DNA of 64,000 bases. Origin: Pseudotabrizicola algicola. GTDB taxonomy: Bacteria > Pseudomonadota > Alphaproteobacteria > Rhodobacterales > Rhodobacteraceae. The position numbers and the translations under genes are program-made. The stretch lies in NCBI RefSeq assembly GCF_010915705.1, contig NZ_JAAIKE010000002.1, positions 372,001 to 436,000 on the forward strand. Direction: 5' to 3'. Every line of letters starts with the position of its first letter. Within the stretch, counting starts at the first letter, position 1. Below, piece by piece: positions 17,214 through 27,240 of this stretch. The notes under the pieces were generated by a model. It was not told the origin of the DNA and did not search any database. It saw only the letters and a program-made list of their open reading frames with translations.

Positions 17214-17552
17214 GTGACGGTAAGCGAAGAGGAAATGATCGAAACAGCAATCGGCGCCCTGCTGTCACAAAAGCGGGATGCGCGCGTGCTTGTGGGCCAG
17301 CTTGTCAGCAGATGGCCCGAGGTGTCGGCGCTGCAGGTGATCTATGTGCTGGCGATGTCTGCAGGCTCGCTTGAACATATGCTGTCCGGACCAGAGGTCG
17401 CACTGGCCGCGCAAGAGGCGTGGCGGATGGCAGGGCTGGTCGGGGTCGATCTGCACATGATGGAACATCTGGCCTTACCCCACCAGACAGCAGGAGACCT
17501 GCTTGCCTATTGGCTGGCCCATGACGGCTTCTTTTTGCCCCCGCCCGCATGA
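17214..17552 (+). CDS. Conserved-looking protein of unknown function
   Basis: I do not recognise the family. The 112-residue product is mostly helical and acidic at the start (VSEEEMIETAIGALLSQKR), with PEVSALQVIYVLAMSAGSLE and WRMAGLVGVDLHMMEHLA in the middle and a hydrophobic tail ending FFLPPPA. GTG at 17214 is chosen because AAAGAGG lies six bases upstream; a longer frame starts at 17169. Its stop codon lies in an ATGA overlap with an in-frame ATG of the NYN-LOTUS gene, so the two may be cotranscribed. No membrane segment or signal peptide is clear. Confidence 0.65.
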   Translation: MTVSEEEMIETAIGALLSQKRDARVLVGQLVSRWPEVSALQVIYVLAMSAGSLEHMLSGPEVALAAQEAWRMAGLVGVDLHMMEHLALPHQTAGDLLAYWLAHDGFFLPPPA

Positions 17553-17605
17553 GCCTTTCCCTTCGCGCCGCAAAATGCGACAAGCGGCAGGGAGTGGAGA
17601 AACCG

Positions 17606-18355
17606 ATGGCCGAAACGCGAACCCCCCGTCTTTGTGTCCTGATCGATGCAGACAACGTGCCGGCAAGCTATGCCGAGGCGATCTTCGAGGAGATCGCCGC
17701 CTTGGGAGAGGCATCGGTGCGCCGCATCTACGGCGACTGGTCAGCACAGCGTCTGGCAGGTTGGGCGAAGAAAGTGGCGGCGCTTGGCCTTGTCGCCGAT
17801 CAGCAGTTTTCCAACACCAAGGGCAAGAACGCCTCTGACATCGGCCTTGTCATCGCAGCAATGGATTTCCTGCACTCGGGGTTGTTTGACGGCTTTGTTC
17901 TGGTGAGTTCCGACAGCGATTTCACGCGTCTGGCCGCGCGCATCCGCGAACAGGGCCTGGATGTCTACGGCATCGGCGAGAAGAAGACGCCAGAGGCCTT
18001 TCGCATGGCCTGCAAGCGCTTTATCTATGTCGAAAACCTGAACGCCCCTGCCGAAGACCCGCCGCGCGCCGCAACCCGCAATGACACGCAGGAAAGCTCT
18101 GGCACGGCCAAGCCCGGCACCAAGGAAGCCCCCTCCAAGGCCATTCCGCTGATTGTCGCAGCGATGCGTGCCATCGACCCGGATGGTGAATGGTATACAC
18201 TCGGGCCGTTGGGACAATTCATCACGCAGGCCAACCCCGATTTTGACACGCGCACCTATGGCGCGCCCAAACTGTCGGATCTTGTGCGTCGGCTGCCCCG
18301 GTTCGAGGTGCGGCAAGGTCCGGGTGGCCAGCTGGAATTGCGCGACATTTCCTGA
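17606..18355 (+). CDS. NYN-domain (PIN-like) RNase candidate with C-terminal LOTUS/OST-HTH
   Basis: Two-domain protein of 249 residues. The amino-terminal NYN domain (about residues 8-145) belongs to the PIN-like nuclease fold and shows the acidic residues expected at its metal centre: LIDADNVPA, KNASDIGLVIAAMD and VLVSSDSDFTRLA. The C-terminal part (about 175-248) matches the OST-HTH/LOTUS RNA-binding domain: EWYTLGPLGQFI, then YGAPKLSDLVRRLPRFEV. Between them is a low-complexity linker. Proposed role: RNA cleavage or RNA binding; no substrate is known. ATG at 17606 has GGAGTGGAG upstream; an ATG at 17549, overlapping the previous stop, is an alternative start. Confidence 0.85.
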   Translation: MAETRTPRLCVLIDADNVPASYAEAIFEEIAALGEASVRRIYGDWSAQRLAGWAKKVAALGLVADQQFSNTKGKNASDIGLVIAAMDFLHSGLFDGFVLVSSDSDFTRLAARIREQGLDVYGIGEKKTPEAFRMACKRFIYVENLNAPAEDPPRAATRNDTQESSGTAKPGTKEAPSKAIPLIVAAMRAIDPDGEWYTLGPLGQFITQANPDFDTRTYGAPKLSDLVRRLPRFEVRQGPGGQLELRDIS

Positions 18356-18437
18356 TCGCGCACAGTTGCCGTGCAAGGCCGCGCCTTTGCGCCGGCCCAT
18401 CCATCCCCTATGTTGGCACAAAGAACAGGAGGCCGGT

Positions 18438-19484
18438 ATGGCAGATATTTCTTTGGGGCTGGACACGTTCGGGGATGTCAGCCGTGGCGCGAACGGGCAA
18501 CTTCTGCCGATGGATCAGGTGCTGCGCGATGTGGTCGAGCAAGCCGTGCTTGCCGACGAAGTTGGCATCGACTTCATCGGCCTTGGCGAACATCACCGCG
18601 ATGACTTTGCCATTTCCGCGCCAGAGATCGTGCTGGCCACCATTGCCGGACGCACCTCCCGCATTCATCTGGGAACGGCGGTGACAGTGCTGTCATCGGA
18701 CGATCCGGTGCGTGCGTTTCAGCGGTTTTCGACGCTCAACGCGCTGTCAAATGGCCGCGCCGAGGCAATTCTGGGTCGGGGCTCGTTCAGCGAAAGCTAT
18801 GCGCTTTTCGGTTATGACATGGCGAATTACGATCAGCTTTTCGAGGAAAAGCTCGATCTTTTCGCGCGGCTCCTGCGCGAGAAGAAGGTCACATGGCAGG
18901 GCAAGACGCGCGCGCCATTGAAAAATCAGACTGTCTATCCTCCCTTGGGGCCGAAGGGTCTGACAACATGGGTAGGCGTCGGGGGCAGCCCCGAGTCGGT
19001 CGTGCGCGTCGTGCGGCAGGATCTTCAGCTGATGCTTGCGATCATCGGCGGCGATCCCGCGCGCTTTGCGCCTTATGTCGATCTCTATCATCGCGCAGCG
19101 GCCTCGATGGACGCCAAGGTGCGCCCGATCGGTGTCCATTCCCCCGGTTTTGTCGCGGCGACTGACGAAGCCGCACGCGAAGGATTGTGGCCGCATTACC
19201 GTGACATGTTCGGCCGCATCGGCCGCGAGCGTGGCTGGCCTCCGGTGACCAAAGACAGGTTTCTGGCCGAGGTGGAACATGGCTCCCTCTATGTCGGCAG
19301 CCCGGAAACCGTTGCGAAGAAGATCGCAAAGACGATAAAGACGCTGAACATCCAGCGCTTTGATCTGAAATACGCGACCGGCCCGCAGCCCCACGCCGAC
19401 CTGATGGAGTGCATCCGGCTTTACGGGGAAAGCGTCATCCCGATGGTGCGCGACATCCTCTCGCGCGGGCGTGCGGTGGCCTGA
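18438..19484 (+). CDS. Luciferase-like flavin monooxygenase
   Basis: TIM-barrel monooxygenase of the bacterial luciferase-like class, 348 residues, using reduced FMN or F420. Recognised by GIDFIGLGEHHRDDFAISAP near residue 45, the RIHLGTAVTVLSSDDPVR strand, LNALSNGRAEAILGRGSF and the C-terminal YVGSPETVAKKIAKTI. The substrate is unknown; members act on alkanesulfonates, alkanes, or small organic compounds. ACAGGAGG before the ATG is a strong ribosome site. It stands alone on the plus strand between the NYN gene and the minus-strand acetyltransferase. Confidence 0.88.
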   Translation: MADISLGLDTFGDVSRGANGQLLPMDQVLRDVVEQAVLADEVGIDFIGLGEHHRDDFAISAPEIVLATIAGRTSRIHLGTAVTVLSSDDPVRAFQRFSTLNALSNGRAEAILGRGSFSESYALFGYDMANYDQLFEEKLDLFARLLREKKVTWQGKTRAPLKNQTVYPPLGPKGLTTWVGVGGSPESVVRVVRQDLQLMLAIIGGDPARFAPYVDLYHRAAASMDAKVRPIGVHSPGFVAATDEAAREGLWPHYRDMFGRIGRERGWPPVTKDRFLAEVEHGSLYVGSPETVAKKIAKTIKTLNIQRFDLKYATGPQPHADLMECIRLYGESVIPMVRDILSRGRAVA

Positions 19485-19552
19485 CGGCAGCGCCGTGGGG
19501 CCAGTCTGGCGCCCTGCCGCCGAGCATCACGGCGATGTAAATGTTGGTGTCG

Positions 19553-19972
19553 CTACAGCGCCAGGACCATGTCGCGATGTTCTATGCCGGCATCCAGATA
19601 GACCGGGCCTTCCGCGACAAACCCGAGGCGTTCATAAAACCCGAGCGCATGGGTTTGCGCGCCGAGCTTGGCGCGCAAGACCCCCGGCTGGCGGCGCAAT
19701 TCGTCCAGCGCCGCCCGCATCACAGCGGCGCCCAGACCGGTGCCACGCGCAGCGGGCAGCACACACACACGCCCGATTTTGCCCGTCTCGCCCTGCACCA
19801 GCAGGCGCGCAGACCCCATCGGCACCCCGTCCACCGTGGCAAGCAGGTGGATCGCCTCTGCATCCTTGTCGTCGAGTTCCTCGGCCTCCGGCACACTCTG
19901 CTCCTCGATGAACACAACGCGGCGCAGGTGCAGGCAGGTGCTGATGTCGCGGGTGGGGGCGATATGGATCAT
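19553..19972 (-). CDS. GNAT-family N-acetyltransferase (ElaA-like)
   Basis: Acetyl-CoA dependent acetyltransferase of 139 residues. The start [27 protein letters not shown] resembles the ElaA/YjdJ amino terminus with the conserved VFxxEQ. The acetyl-CoA binding loop is [19 protein letters not shown] (the RxxGxG/A pattern), and the C terminus has [16 protein letters not shown]. It starts inside the dapE stop (ATGA overlap), so the two genes are translationally coupled. The substrate is unknown. Confidence 0.87.
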   Translation of the reverse strand: MIHIAPTRDISTCLHLRRVVFIEEQSVPEAEELDDKDAEAIHLLATVDGVPMGSARLLVQGETGKIGRVCVLPAARGTGLGAAVMRAALDELRRQPGVLRAKLGAQTHALGFYERLGFVAEGPVYLDAGIEHRDMVLAL

Positions 19973-21117
19973 GCGAAGTAATCCCGCAGAATGCGGCCAT
20001 AAATGGCCTTGAGTTGATGGATCTGCGCCACCTCGACCCGTTCATCGACCTGATGCATGGTCTTGCCGACCAGACCGAATTCCACCACCGGACAGTGATC
20101 CTTGACAAAGCGCGCGTCCGACGTGCCGCCCGAGGTGGATTCCACCGGAACGCGCCCGGTTTCGGCCTCGACCGCGCGCGCGATCATCGCGGAAAACGCA
20201 CCGGGCGGGGTCAGAAAGCTTTCGCCCGAGACAGAGACCTTAAGGTCGATCTGCACGCCGGTCGCCTCTGTCACCGCGCGGGCGTGTGCGTGCAGCCAAT
20301 CGCTCAGGCTGGCGCCACTGTGCAGGTCATTGAAACGGATGTTCACCGTGGCCTGCCCGCGCGCAGGGATCACGTTATTGGCCGGGTTGCCGCAATCGAT
20401 GGTGGTGATGGCCAAGGTCGAGGCGTCAAAATGCGCGCTGCCTTCATCCAGCGGTTTCTCCTCAAGCCGCGCGAGAAAGCGGACCAGGGCCGACATCGGG
20501 TTTTTGGCGCGGTGCGGATAGGCCGAGTGGCCCTGCACACCGGTTGCGGTGATATAGGCCGTCATGCTGCCACGTCGGCCAATCTTCATCATCTCGCCCA
20601 TCTCGTTCGGGCAGGTCGGCTCGCCGACGAGGCAATGTGTCATGCGTTCGCCCTGCGCCCCCATCCAGTCGAGGAGCGCGCGGGTGCCATCGACGGATGC
20701 ACCCTCTTCATCGCCCGTTATGGTCACGATCAGCGCACCGTCTGGCGGGAATTGGCGCACGAAATCGACCGCAGCGGCCACAAAGGCTGCAACGCCCGAC
20801 TTCATGTCGGTGGTGCCGCGCCCATACATCCAGCCATCCACGACCGCAGCCCCGAAAGGATCGTGCGTCCAGGCAGAGGCGTCGCCAACAGGCACCACGT
20901 CGGTATGCCCGTTGAAGCCAAAGCTGCGGTTCGCCCCACGCGCACCCCAGCGGGCAAACAGGTTGGCCACCCCGCCCCGGTCTACTCGCGTGCAGGCAAA
21001 GCCGGCTTCTGCCAGCACCTCTTCAAGCACGACAAGTGCCCCGCCCTCTGCCGGCGTCACCGAGGGGCAACGCACCAGAGCGGCAGTCAGGGCGACAGGA
21101 TCGACAGGATTTGACAT
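19969..21117 (-). CDS. dapE: N-succinyl-L,L-diaminopimelate desuccinylase
   Basis: Hydrolyses N-succinyl-LL-diaminopimelate to LL-diaminopimelate, the step before epimerisation to meso-DAP for peptidoglycan and lysine. The 382-residue product is typical for the M20 di-zinc family. Zinc-ligand regions are visible: [11 protein letters not shown], the [11 protein letters not shown] aspartate, ITGDEEGAS and the LVGEPTCPN glutamate, with the final histidine in GKTMHQVDE. The dimerisation insert has [23 protein letters not shown] at 21117 begins [20 protein letters not shown], as in relatives. An acetyltransferase gene is coupled downstream. dapD lies about 4 kb away on the same strand. Confidence 0.96.
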   Translation of the reverse strand: MSNPVDPVALTAALVRCPSVTPAEGGALVVLEEVLAEAGFACTRVDRGGVANLFARWGARGANRSFGFNGHTDVVPVGDASAWTHDPFGAAVVDGWMYGRGTTDMKSGVAAFVAAAVDFVRQFPPDGALIVTITGDEEGASVDGTRALLDWMGAQGERMTHCLVGEPTCPNEMGEMMKIGRRGSMTAYITATGVQGHSAYPHRAKNPMSALVRFLARLEEKPLDEGSAHFDASTLAITTIDCGNPANNVIPARGQATVNIRFNDLHSGASLSDWLHAHARAVTEATGVQIDLKVSVSGESFLTPPGAFSAMIARAVEAETGRVPVESTSGGTSDARFVKDHCPVVEFGLVGKTMHQVDERVEVAQIHQLKAIYGRILRDYFA

Positions 21118-21398
21118 CTGCAGGCTCCGAAAGGGGACGCCGCAGGCATAGCCACAGATGCCCCGCCCTGCAACTGCCTGTTGCACGTCCGCCACGCTTT
21201 GCCCCCGGCAAAATCGGCAGCCGCAACATAACGGCCAAAATAAGGATGACTTGCGTTCAAACTCTGTTAATCCTTCAAAAAACGACAAGTCCCAGAGGCA
21301 GGGCAGAGCAGGGTCAACGCACCCGATCCATCCAAAAGCTCCGGCAGGCACCCGCCTGACCGACCGTGATGCTCTGCCTTCTGGCGAGGGAGGCAGTC

Positions 21399-22979
21399 TT
21401 GGCGACAGGCGCAGAACTGAGTTACAATGTCACCGCGAACGCGATGACGATGGCGAATGCGATGTTTGGCAGCGGCGTGACCGTGGTCGGCGCCAGCTAT
21501 ACCGGTCCGCGCGACAGCTCGGCCGTGTTTACTAACGGTCAGCTTGCCCCCGGTGTCCTCGCCTCCTCGACGGGGGTTATCCTGTCGACGGGCGATGTGC
21601 GGGATTTCACGCAAAGCAGCGGCGATCCGAACCGCAGCGCCAGCACATCGACCGACACGGCCGGCGTGGACAATAACAGCCAGTTCAACGCGATTGCCGG
21701 TGCGCGAACCTTTGACGCGGTCTGGATTGACGTCGATTTCATCCCGACGGGCGATTTTCTGTCGATGCGCTTTGTCTTCAGTTCGGAAGAATACCCCGAA
21801 TACGTGAACTCCAATTTCAACGACGTGATGGGGGTTTGGATCAATGGCGCCTATGTGCCGGTCAGTATCGGCAACGGCACATCATCGATCAACAACATCA
21901 ACCCGCTGACCCAGCCAAACCTGTTCGTCAACAATACCGCTGACGCCTTCAACACCGAGATGGATGGCTTTACCGTAACCCTGACCCTGACCATTCCTGT
22001 CCGGTCCGGTGTGGTGAACTCGATCCGCATCGGTATCGCCGATACCTCTGACGCGCAGTATGATTCAAATCTCATCATCATGGGCGACAGTCTTCAGACC
22101 ACACTGGTCGCGCGGGACGATGTCGGAACCATGTTCGCAACCGGTGAAAAGACTTTCAACGTTCTGGCGAATGACATCTATCAAGGCAGCGGCACACTGC
22201 GCATCAGCCAGATCAACGGCATCAACGTGGTGGCCGGACAGGTCATTACCCTGCCCTCCGGGCAAAGGGTGCGCCTGAACGCGGACGGCACGATCACTGT
22301 GATCGGCAATGGCGATATCGAACAGGTGAACTTCACCTATACCGTCGTGTCGTCACTGGGTGGCCATATCGACACCGGACTTATCAAGATCACCACCATC
22401 CCCTGCTTTGTGGCGGGAACCATGATCCTGACCGAGAATGGCGAATGTCCGGTCGAGCGATTGCGGGCAGGCGATATGGTGATGACCAAGGACGACGGGC
22501 CACAGCCCCTGCGCTGGATCGGGCGCAGGCTGGTGCCTGCACTTGGCGCGTTGGCCCCCATCGAGATCAGGGCCGGAACCTTTGGCGATCATCGGCGGCT
22601 GCTGGTTTCGCCGCAGCACAGAGTCTTGGTGCGCGATGCCGTGGCCGAATTGCTGTTCGGCGAAACGGAAGTGCTGGTTTCGGCCAAGGATCTGGTCAAC
22701 GGCAAATCCGTGCGGGTGATCGAAGGCGGCGAGGTGGAATATGTCCATCTGTTGTTCGACAAACACCAGATCATTTCCTCCGAAGGGCTTGCCACCGAGA
22801 GCTTCCTGCCCGGTCCGCAATCCACCCGCATGTTCGAGGCCGAGATCATCGACGAGATTTGCACGCTGTTCCCCGAGTTGAACCCCAAGACGGGCGACGG
22901 CTACAGTCCGGCCGTGCGGCGGACCTTGCGCCCCTTTGAAGCGCAACTCCTGTTCGCCGCCGCCGAAAAGGCTGCCTAG
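21399..22979 (+). CDS. Choice-of-anchor-L and Hint-domain protein
   Basis: Large protein of 526 residues. The amino-terminal part (about residues 5-235) has the choice-of-anchor-L signature: [20 protein letters not shown], the [10 protein letters not shown] segment and [16 protein letters not shown] short cadherin- or Ig-like domain follows (about 240-330, [17 protein letters not shown]). The Hint_2 domain (from about 335) has the nucleophilic cysteine C336 in [11 protein letters not shown] and the [19 protein letters not shown] core. TTG at 21399 is the likely start: GAGGGAGG stands five bases upstream, and [10 protein letters not shown] matches the family amino terminus. It would be exported by an unknown route; no classical signal peptide is seen. 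A second Hint gene follows after three bases. Confidence 0.82.
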   Translation: MATGAELSYNVTANAMTMANAMFGSGVTVVGASYTGPRDSSAVFTNGQLAPGVLASSTGVILSTGDVRDFTQSSGDPNRSASTSTDTAGVDNNSQFNAIAGARTFDAVWIDVDFIPTGDFLSMRFVFSSEEYPEYVNSNFNDVMGVWINGAYVPVSIGNGTSSINNINPLTQPNLFVNNTADAFNTEMDGFTVTLTLTIPVRSGVVNSIRIGIADTSDAQYDSNLIIMGDSLQTTLVARDDVGTMFATGEKTFNVLANDIYQGSGTLRISQINGINVVAGQVITLPSGQRVRLNADGTITVIGNGDIEQVNFTYTVVSSLGGHIDTGLIKITTIPCFVAGTMILTENGECPVERLRAGDMVMTKDDGPQPLRWIGRRLVPALGALAPIEIRAGTFGDHRRLLVSPQHRVLVRDAVAELLFGETEVLVSAKDLVNGKSVRVIEGGEVEYVHLLFDKHQIISSEGLATESFLPGPQSTRMFEAEIIDEICTLFPELNPKTGDGYSPAVRRTLRPFEAQLLFAAAEKAA

Positions 22980-22982
22980 CGC

Positions 22983-23972
22983 ATGACAGACTGGCTTGCC
23001 CTTTCAGACATGATCCTGCCGGGGGGCCCGGTTGCGCCTTTGGAGGAAGGGCTGTTCATCTGTGAGGTGGCCCTGCCCTTGGGGGAAGGCACGGTGCTGC
23101 TGGAATGGCATCAGGACCAGAACGGCACGCAGCGCAGCTTTTCCATCTTTGCCGATCCGCAGGCGGGTCTGGTGCTGCTGCACCGCAAGGATCAACTGGT
23201 GCGGCGGCATATCCTGCCGGGCCCGCTGCCCTTTGGGCTTGGCACGGCGCGGGTCGTCTATGGCTGGAACCGGCGGACGGGGCGCTGGACGCTCAGCTTT
23301 GGCCGCATCGGGATGGGCGAGGAATGCATCAGCACCGGCATCGGGCCGATTGCGCTGTCGATGGATGAGCTCTCGGGCCTGTGTCCGCGGGACGGGTCGG
23401 CGCTGCGGCATGCCTCGCTTTTGTGGTTCGGGGTGACGCAAGGGGCGCGCCCCCCCGAACGCGCGCCTTGGCTGGGTCTGCGCACCCCGATCGAAACCGC
23501 GCGCGGTCCGGTCGCGGCGGGCAGTTTGCGGCCCGGCGATCTGGTCCAGACGAAGGACAACGGATTGCAGCCGGTCTTGCGGGTCAACCGCCTGCGCCTG
23601 CCGGGGCGGGGCAGCTTTGCCCCCGTCATCCTGCGCGCGCCCTTTCTGGGACAGGGGAGCGACGTTCTGGTGTCCGCCGATCAGCTGGTCGGGCTGAGCG
23701 GGGCGGAGGTGGAGTATATGTTCGGCGAGGAAGAGGTGCTGGTACGGGCCGATGCCCTCGCGAATGGCAGCATCGGGCGCAAGGACGCGCGGCAGGCGGC
23801 GGTGGACTGTGTCGCGGTCGACCTTGGCCTGCCGGAACTGCTTCTGGTCGACGGGTTGCGGCTGCTGAGCCACGGGGTCAGGGCCGCGCCGCCACGGACG
23901 GTCTTGCTGGCCTTCGAGGCGCAGCAACTGGTCAGCCTGATGGCGCGGCGCAGCCTGTTCGGGGCGGCGTGA
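22983..23972 (+). CDS. Hint-domain-like protein without the catalytic cysteine
   Basis: The 329-residue product has an unassigned amino-terminal beta-rich domain (about residues 20-140, LEEGLFICEVALPLGEGTVL) and a C-terminal Hint-like domain from about residue 163. The Hint core is recognisable as LRPGDLVQTKDNGLQPVLRV. Where the upstream Hint protein has its nucleophilic cysteine, aligning the cores puts W163, so self-splicing or self-cleavage chemistry is unlikely. Starts three bases after the first Hint gene, so the pair probably forms a unit. Its stop abuts the stop of the next convergent gene. Confidence 0.75.
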   Translation: MTDWLALSDMILPGGPVAPLEEGLFICEVALPLGEGTVLLEWHQDQNGTQRSFSIFADPQAGLVLLHRKDQLVRRHILPGPLPFGLGTARVVYGWNRRTGRWTLSFGRIGMGEECISTGIGPIALSMDELSGLCPRDGSALRHASLLWFGVTQGARPPERAPWLGLRTPIETARGPVAAGSLRPGDLVQTKDNGLQPVLRVNRLRLPGRGSFAPVILRAPFLGQGSDVLVSADQLVGLSGAEVEYMFGEEEVLVRADALANGSIGRKDARQAAVDCVAVDLGLPELLLVDGLRLLSHGVRAAPPRTVLLAFEAQQLVSLMARRSLFGAA

Positions 23973-24308
23973 TCAGTCGTAGAGGGCGGTCATCTGGGCC
24001 ACGATGACCGAGTTTTCCTCGAGCGCCCGCATCATCAGGGCCTCTTCTTCGGGGTCGATCTCCACCCCGGCTTCTTTCTGCTCGTCAAGGGAGCCGTGGC
24101 CTTCCACCTCGAGCACGGCGAGGTCGGCCTGTTTGAGGATGGCCACCGTCTCGCGGACGGCCTCGGCCTCGTCCACGCCGCTGGCGTAGCACATCAGGGC
24201 GCCGCCGGTGGCCTTGGGGGGGAGGTCGTCGCCGGGTTTGCGGCCGACCTGGACGAGCAGGGTATAGACCTGCTGGCGGCTGGGCTTGGCGGGCTTTTCA
24301 TCGCTCAT
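23973..24308 (-). CDS. Conserved-looking acidic protein, unknown function
   Basis: Not recognised as a named family. The 111-residue product starts MSDEKPAKPSRQQVYTLLVQ and continues VGRKPGDDLPPKATGGALMC and EAVRETVAILKQADLAVLEV, an alternating helix-strand pattern with an acidic helical tail (EEEALMMRALEENSVIVAQM). It is soluble with no signal peptide. It lies between dapD and the Hint gene pair and is on the same strand as dapD, so it may belong to the dap transcription unit; its function there is unknown. Confidence 0.65.
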   Translation of the reverse strand: MSDEKPAKPSRQQVYTLLVQVGRKPGDDLPPKATGGALMCYASGVDEAEAVRETVAILKQADLAVLEVEGHGSLDEQKEAGVEIDPEEEALMMRALEENSVIVAQMTALYD

Positions 24309-24442
24309 GGGACAGCCTTTCGGGGCGCTGCCCCTGTGTTACAGGCGGGGCGTGTAACACAGGGATCAATTCATGGAATCCTTATATATCAGAACCTTGA
24401 TACTGCGGGATTCACCATTTCTTAACGTCTCGGCGCGGCCTG

Positions 24443-25270
<828 letters not shown>

Positions 25271-25435
25271 GCTCGACTCCCTAAAGACTATGACAGGGCG
25301 GGTCATACGCGGCAGAGCCGCACCGCACAAGCATTTGCCTTATGCATATGAAAAAAGCGGCGCTGGATCACCCGCCGCTGGAATGCGCGCCCCAGAGCGT
25401 CGCAGAACGAATTGCGGGCACGGACAGATAGGGAA

Positions 25436-25463
25436 CGGCGCGCCCATTTGCATGAGCGCGCCG
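25436..25463 (-). terminator. Hairpin after the Thr-rich protein gene, possible terminator
   Basis: An 8-base inverted repeat CGGCGCGC / GCGCGCCG (25436-25443 with 25456-25463) lies about 27 bases past the minus-strand stop at 25491. The T run expected on the minus strand is short, so termination is only possible. Confidence 0.3.
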
Positions 25464-25490
25464 CAAAACCATGCCGTTAAACCTGTGCGA

Positions 25491-26132
25491 TCAGTTGCAC
25501 TGTTCGTTGTTGCAGGGCGTTGTCTCGACCACGGTCTCGGTGGTGGTGCCGGTCACAGTGGTGGAGCTGCCGGTGACAACTTCGGATTTGGTGTCGATCA
25601 ACTCTTTGAACTCGGTGGTGACGGAATCGCCGACAACAACGATGTCTTCCGGCTGACCTTCAGGCGCTTGGTTCTTGTCCTGCGAACGGCCGGGATCGAT
25701 GTCATAAACATCGGTCGTTGTGACGTTCGTCTTGGTGGTTTCGGTCACCAGATAAGTCTCGGTGGTTTTGACCGTTTCGGTGCCCACAGTGGTGTAGACA
25801 TCATAGGTCACAGCGTAGGTGGTCTGAAGGTTGCCCGGCTTGTTTTTGCCTGCACCCACAATTCTGGTGTCAACAACGACACGCCCGGTTTCTTGGGTCG
25901 TGGTCGTCGTGGAAACCACAACAGGTTCGCCCGTCGACGTATCGGTCGTGGTGGTGGTGGATGTGGTGGTCACGACGTTCGTCGTGGTGGCCCCGATCTG
26001 GTCTTCCGTCCCGTTGCCGCCGCCGGCATTGGACTTGATGCCGTTCTTGCCGGCGTTGAGCGGCTTTGCATACGCAACCGGAGCGACTGCGATAGCCAGC
26101 GCTGTTGCGGCGATACCAAGTACCTTGAACAT
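25491..26132 (-). CDS. Secreted threonine-rich low-complexity protein
   Basis: Function unknown. The 213-residue precursor opens with a clear signal peptide (MFKVLGIAATALAIAVAPVAYA, cleavage after about residue 22). The mature part is extremely rich in threonine, valine and acidic residues, with runs such as VVTTTSTTTTTDTS and TGSSTTVTGTTTETVVETTP, and ends PCNNEQCN with two cysteines. A perfect GGAGG lies eight bases before the ATG. A beta-rich surface or matrix protein is plausible from composition, but this is inference. The 290-base region upstream is notably AT-rich for this genome. Confidence 0.75.
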   Translation of the reverse strand: MFKVLGIAATALAIAVAPVAYAKPLNAGKNGIKSNAGGGNGTEDQIGATTTNVVTTTSTTTTTDTSTGEPVVVSTTTTTQETGRVVVDTRIVGAGKNKPGNLQTTYAVTYDVYTTVGTETVKTTETYLVTETTKTNVTTTDVYDIDPGRSQDKNQAPEGQPEDIVVVGDSVTTEFKELIDTKSEVVTGSSTTVTGTTTETVVETTPCNNEQCN

Positions 26133-26234
26133 TGTGTGAACCTCCAAAAGGGCGAAACTCGCGTTGCATCCTTTTGTCACAGTTTTGCCATCCTTTCGAT
26201 AGTCTTGTGCCCAATTGGCCATCCAAAGGATAAC

Positions 26235-26246
26235 TTTTAGCTAAAA
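26235..26246. promoter_or_regulatory. Perfect AT-rich palindrome between Thr-rich and LOG genes
   Basis: TTTTAGCTAAAA at 26235-26246 is a perfect 12-base palindrome in the AT-rich divergent spacer 26133-26422. Its position upstream of both genes would fit a regulator site. No matching regulator is known to me. Confidence 0.35.
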
Positions 26247-26422
26247 ATCTTCGCGTTTTACAATCAGAATAGTTTATTAGTATTCGATAAACATTCTTCA
26301 GGTTGCATCAGGTTTTACGTCAGTACCGATCACAGCGAATCGTTTTCCCGTCTAAGGGCGTAAGTGCTGGCAAATACACGTTTTTCGCGATAAGTTCGGG
26401 TTTTACAGATCAGGAGCAGGAT

Positions 26423-27229
26423 ATGAAGGACGAACCCCGCGCGCATCCCTTTCGCGACAGTGTCGAGGATGTGAAGGCCGCCGATCTTTGCCCCGATACG
26501 CCACAAACCCGCGCCCCGGCCTATCGCCTGGCCTTCGCCGATGCCGATTTCATGACGCGCGAGGAATTGCGACCGGTGCGGTTGCAACTGGAATTGCTGA
26601 AGCCGCAAATGGTGATGGACGAGCGCGGGATTGAATCGACCATCGTCCTTTTTGGCGGCGCGCGGATTCCGCCCACGCCAGAGGCGGGGCGTACGCCCGC
26701 GCTGGCGGCATTGTCGGCCTATTACGAGGAGGCGCGGCGGTTTTCGCGGCTGATGACCGAGCGCAGCATGGCCAGTTACGGGCGCGAGAACGTGATCGTG
26801 ACCGGAGGCGGGCCGGGGGTGATGGAGGCGGGCAATCTGGGCGCGCATGAGGCGGGGGGCCAGTCGATTGGCCTGAACATCGTGCTGCCGCATGAGCAGG
26901 CCCCGAATGCCTATGTGACGCCGGACCTGTGTTTCAACTTCCACTACTTTGCCATCCGCAAGATGCATTTCCTGATGCGGGCCAAGGCGATCTGCGTGTT
27001 TCCCGGCGGGTTCGGCACGCTGGACGAGATGTTCGAGACGCTGACGCTGATCCAGACCCAGCGGATGAAGCCGATCCCGTTCCTGCTGTTCGGGCGGGCG
27101 TTCTGGGAGAAGATCATCAACTGGGAGGCGCTGGCCGAGGCCGGCACCATCAGCCCCGAAGATCTGGCGCTGTTCCGCTTTGTCGAGACGGCGGAGGAGG
27201 CGATGGCGGCGATCGACGGCTGGGTGTAG
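26423..27229 (+). CDS. LOG-family nucleotide hydrolase (TIGR00730 Rossmann protein)
   Basis: Probably a nucleoside 5'-monophosphate phosphoribohydrolase; plant LOG makes free cytokinin this way, bacterial roles differ. The 268-residue product has the two signature blocks: GGGPGVMEAGNLGAHEAGG and PGGFGTLDEMFETLTL, the latter with the catalytic glutamate and the family PGGxGTxxE motif. A 60-residue amino-terminal extension precedes the Rossmann fold. CAGGAGCAGG before the ATG at 26423 supports this start. It converges on tamB with 11 bases between the stops. Confidence 0.9.
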   Translation: MKDEPRAHPFRDSVEDVKAADLCPDTPQTRAPAYRLAFADADFMTREELRPVRLQLELLKPQMVMDERGIESTIVLFGGARIPPTPEAGRTPALAALSAYYEEARRFSRLMTERSMASYGRENVIVTGGGPGVMEAGNLGAHEAGGQSIGLNIVLPHEQAPNAYVTPDLCFNFHYFAIRKMHFLMRAKAICVFPGGFGTLDEMFETLTLIQTQRMKPIPFLLFGRAFWEKIINWEALAEAGTISPEDLALFRFVETAEEAMAAIDGWV

Positions 27230-27240
27230 CTGCGCCTGCG

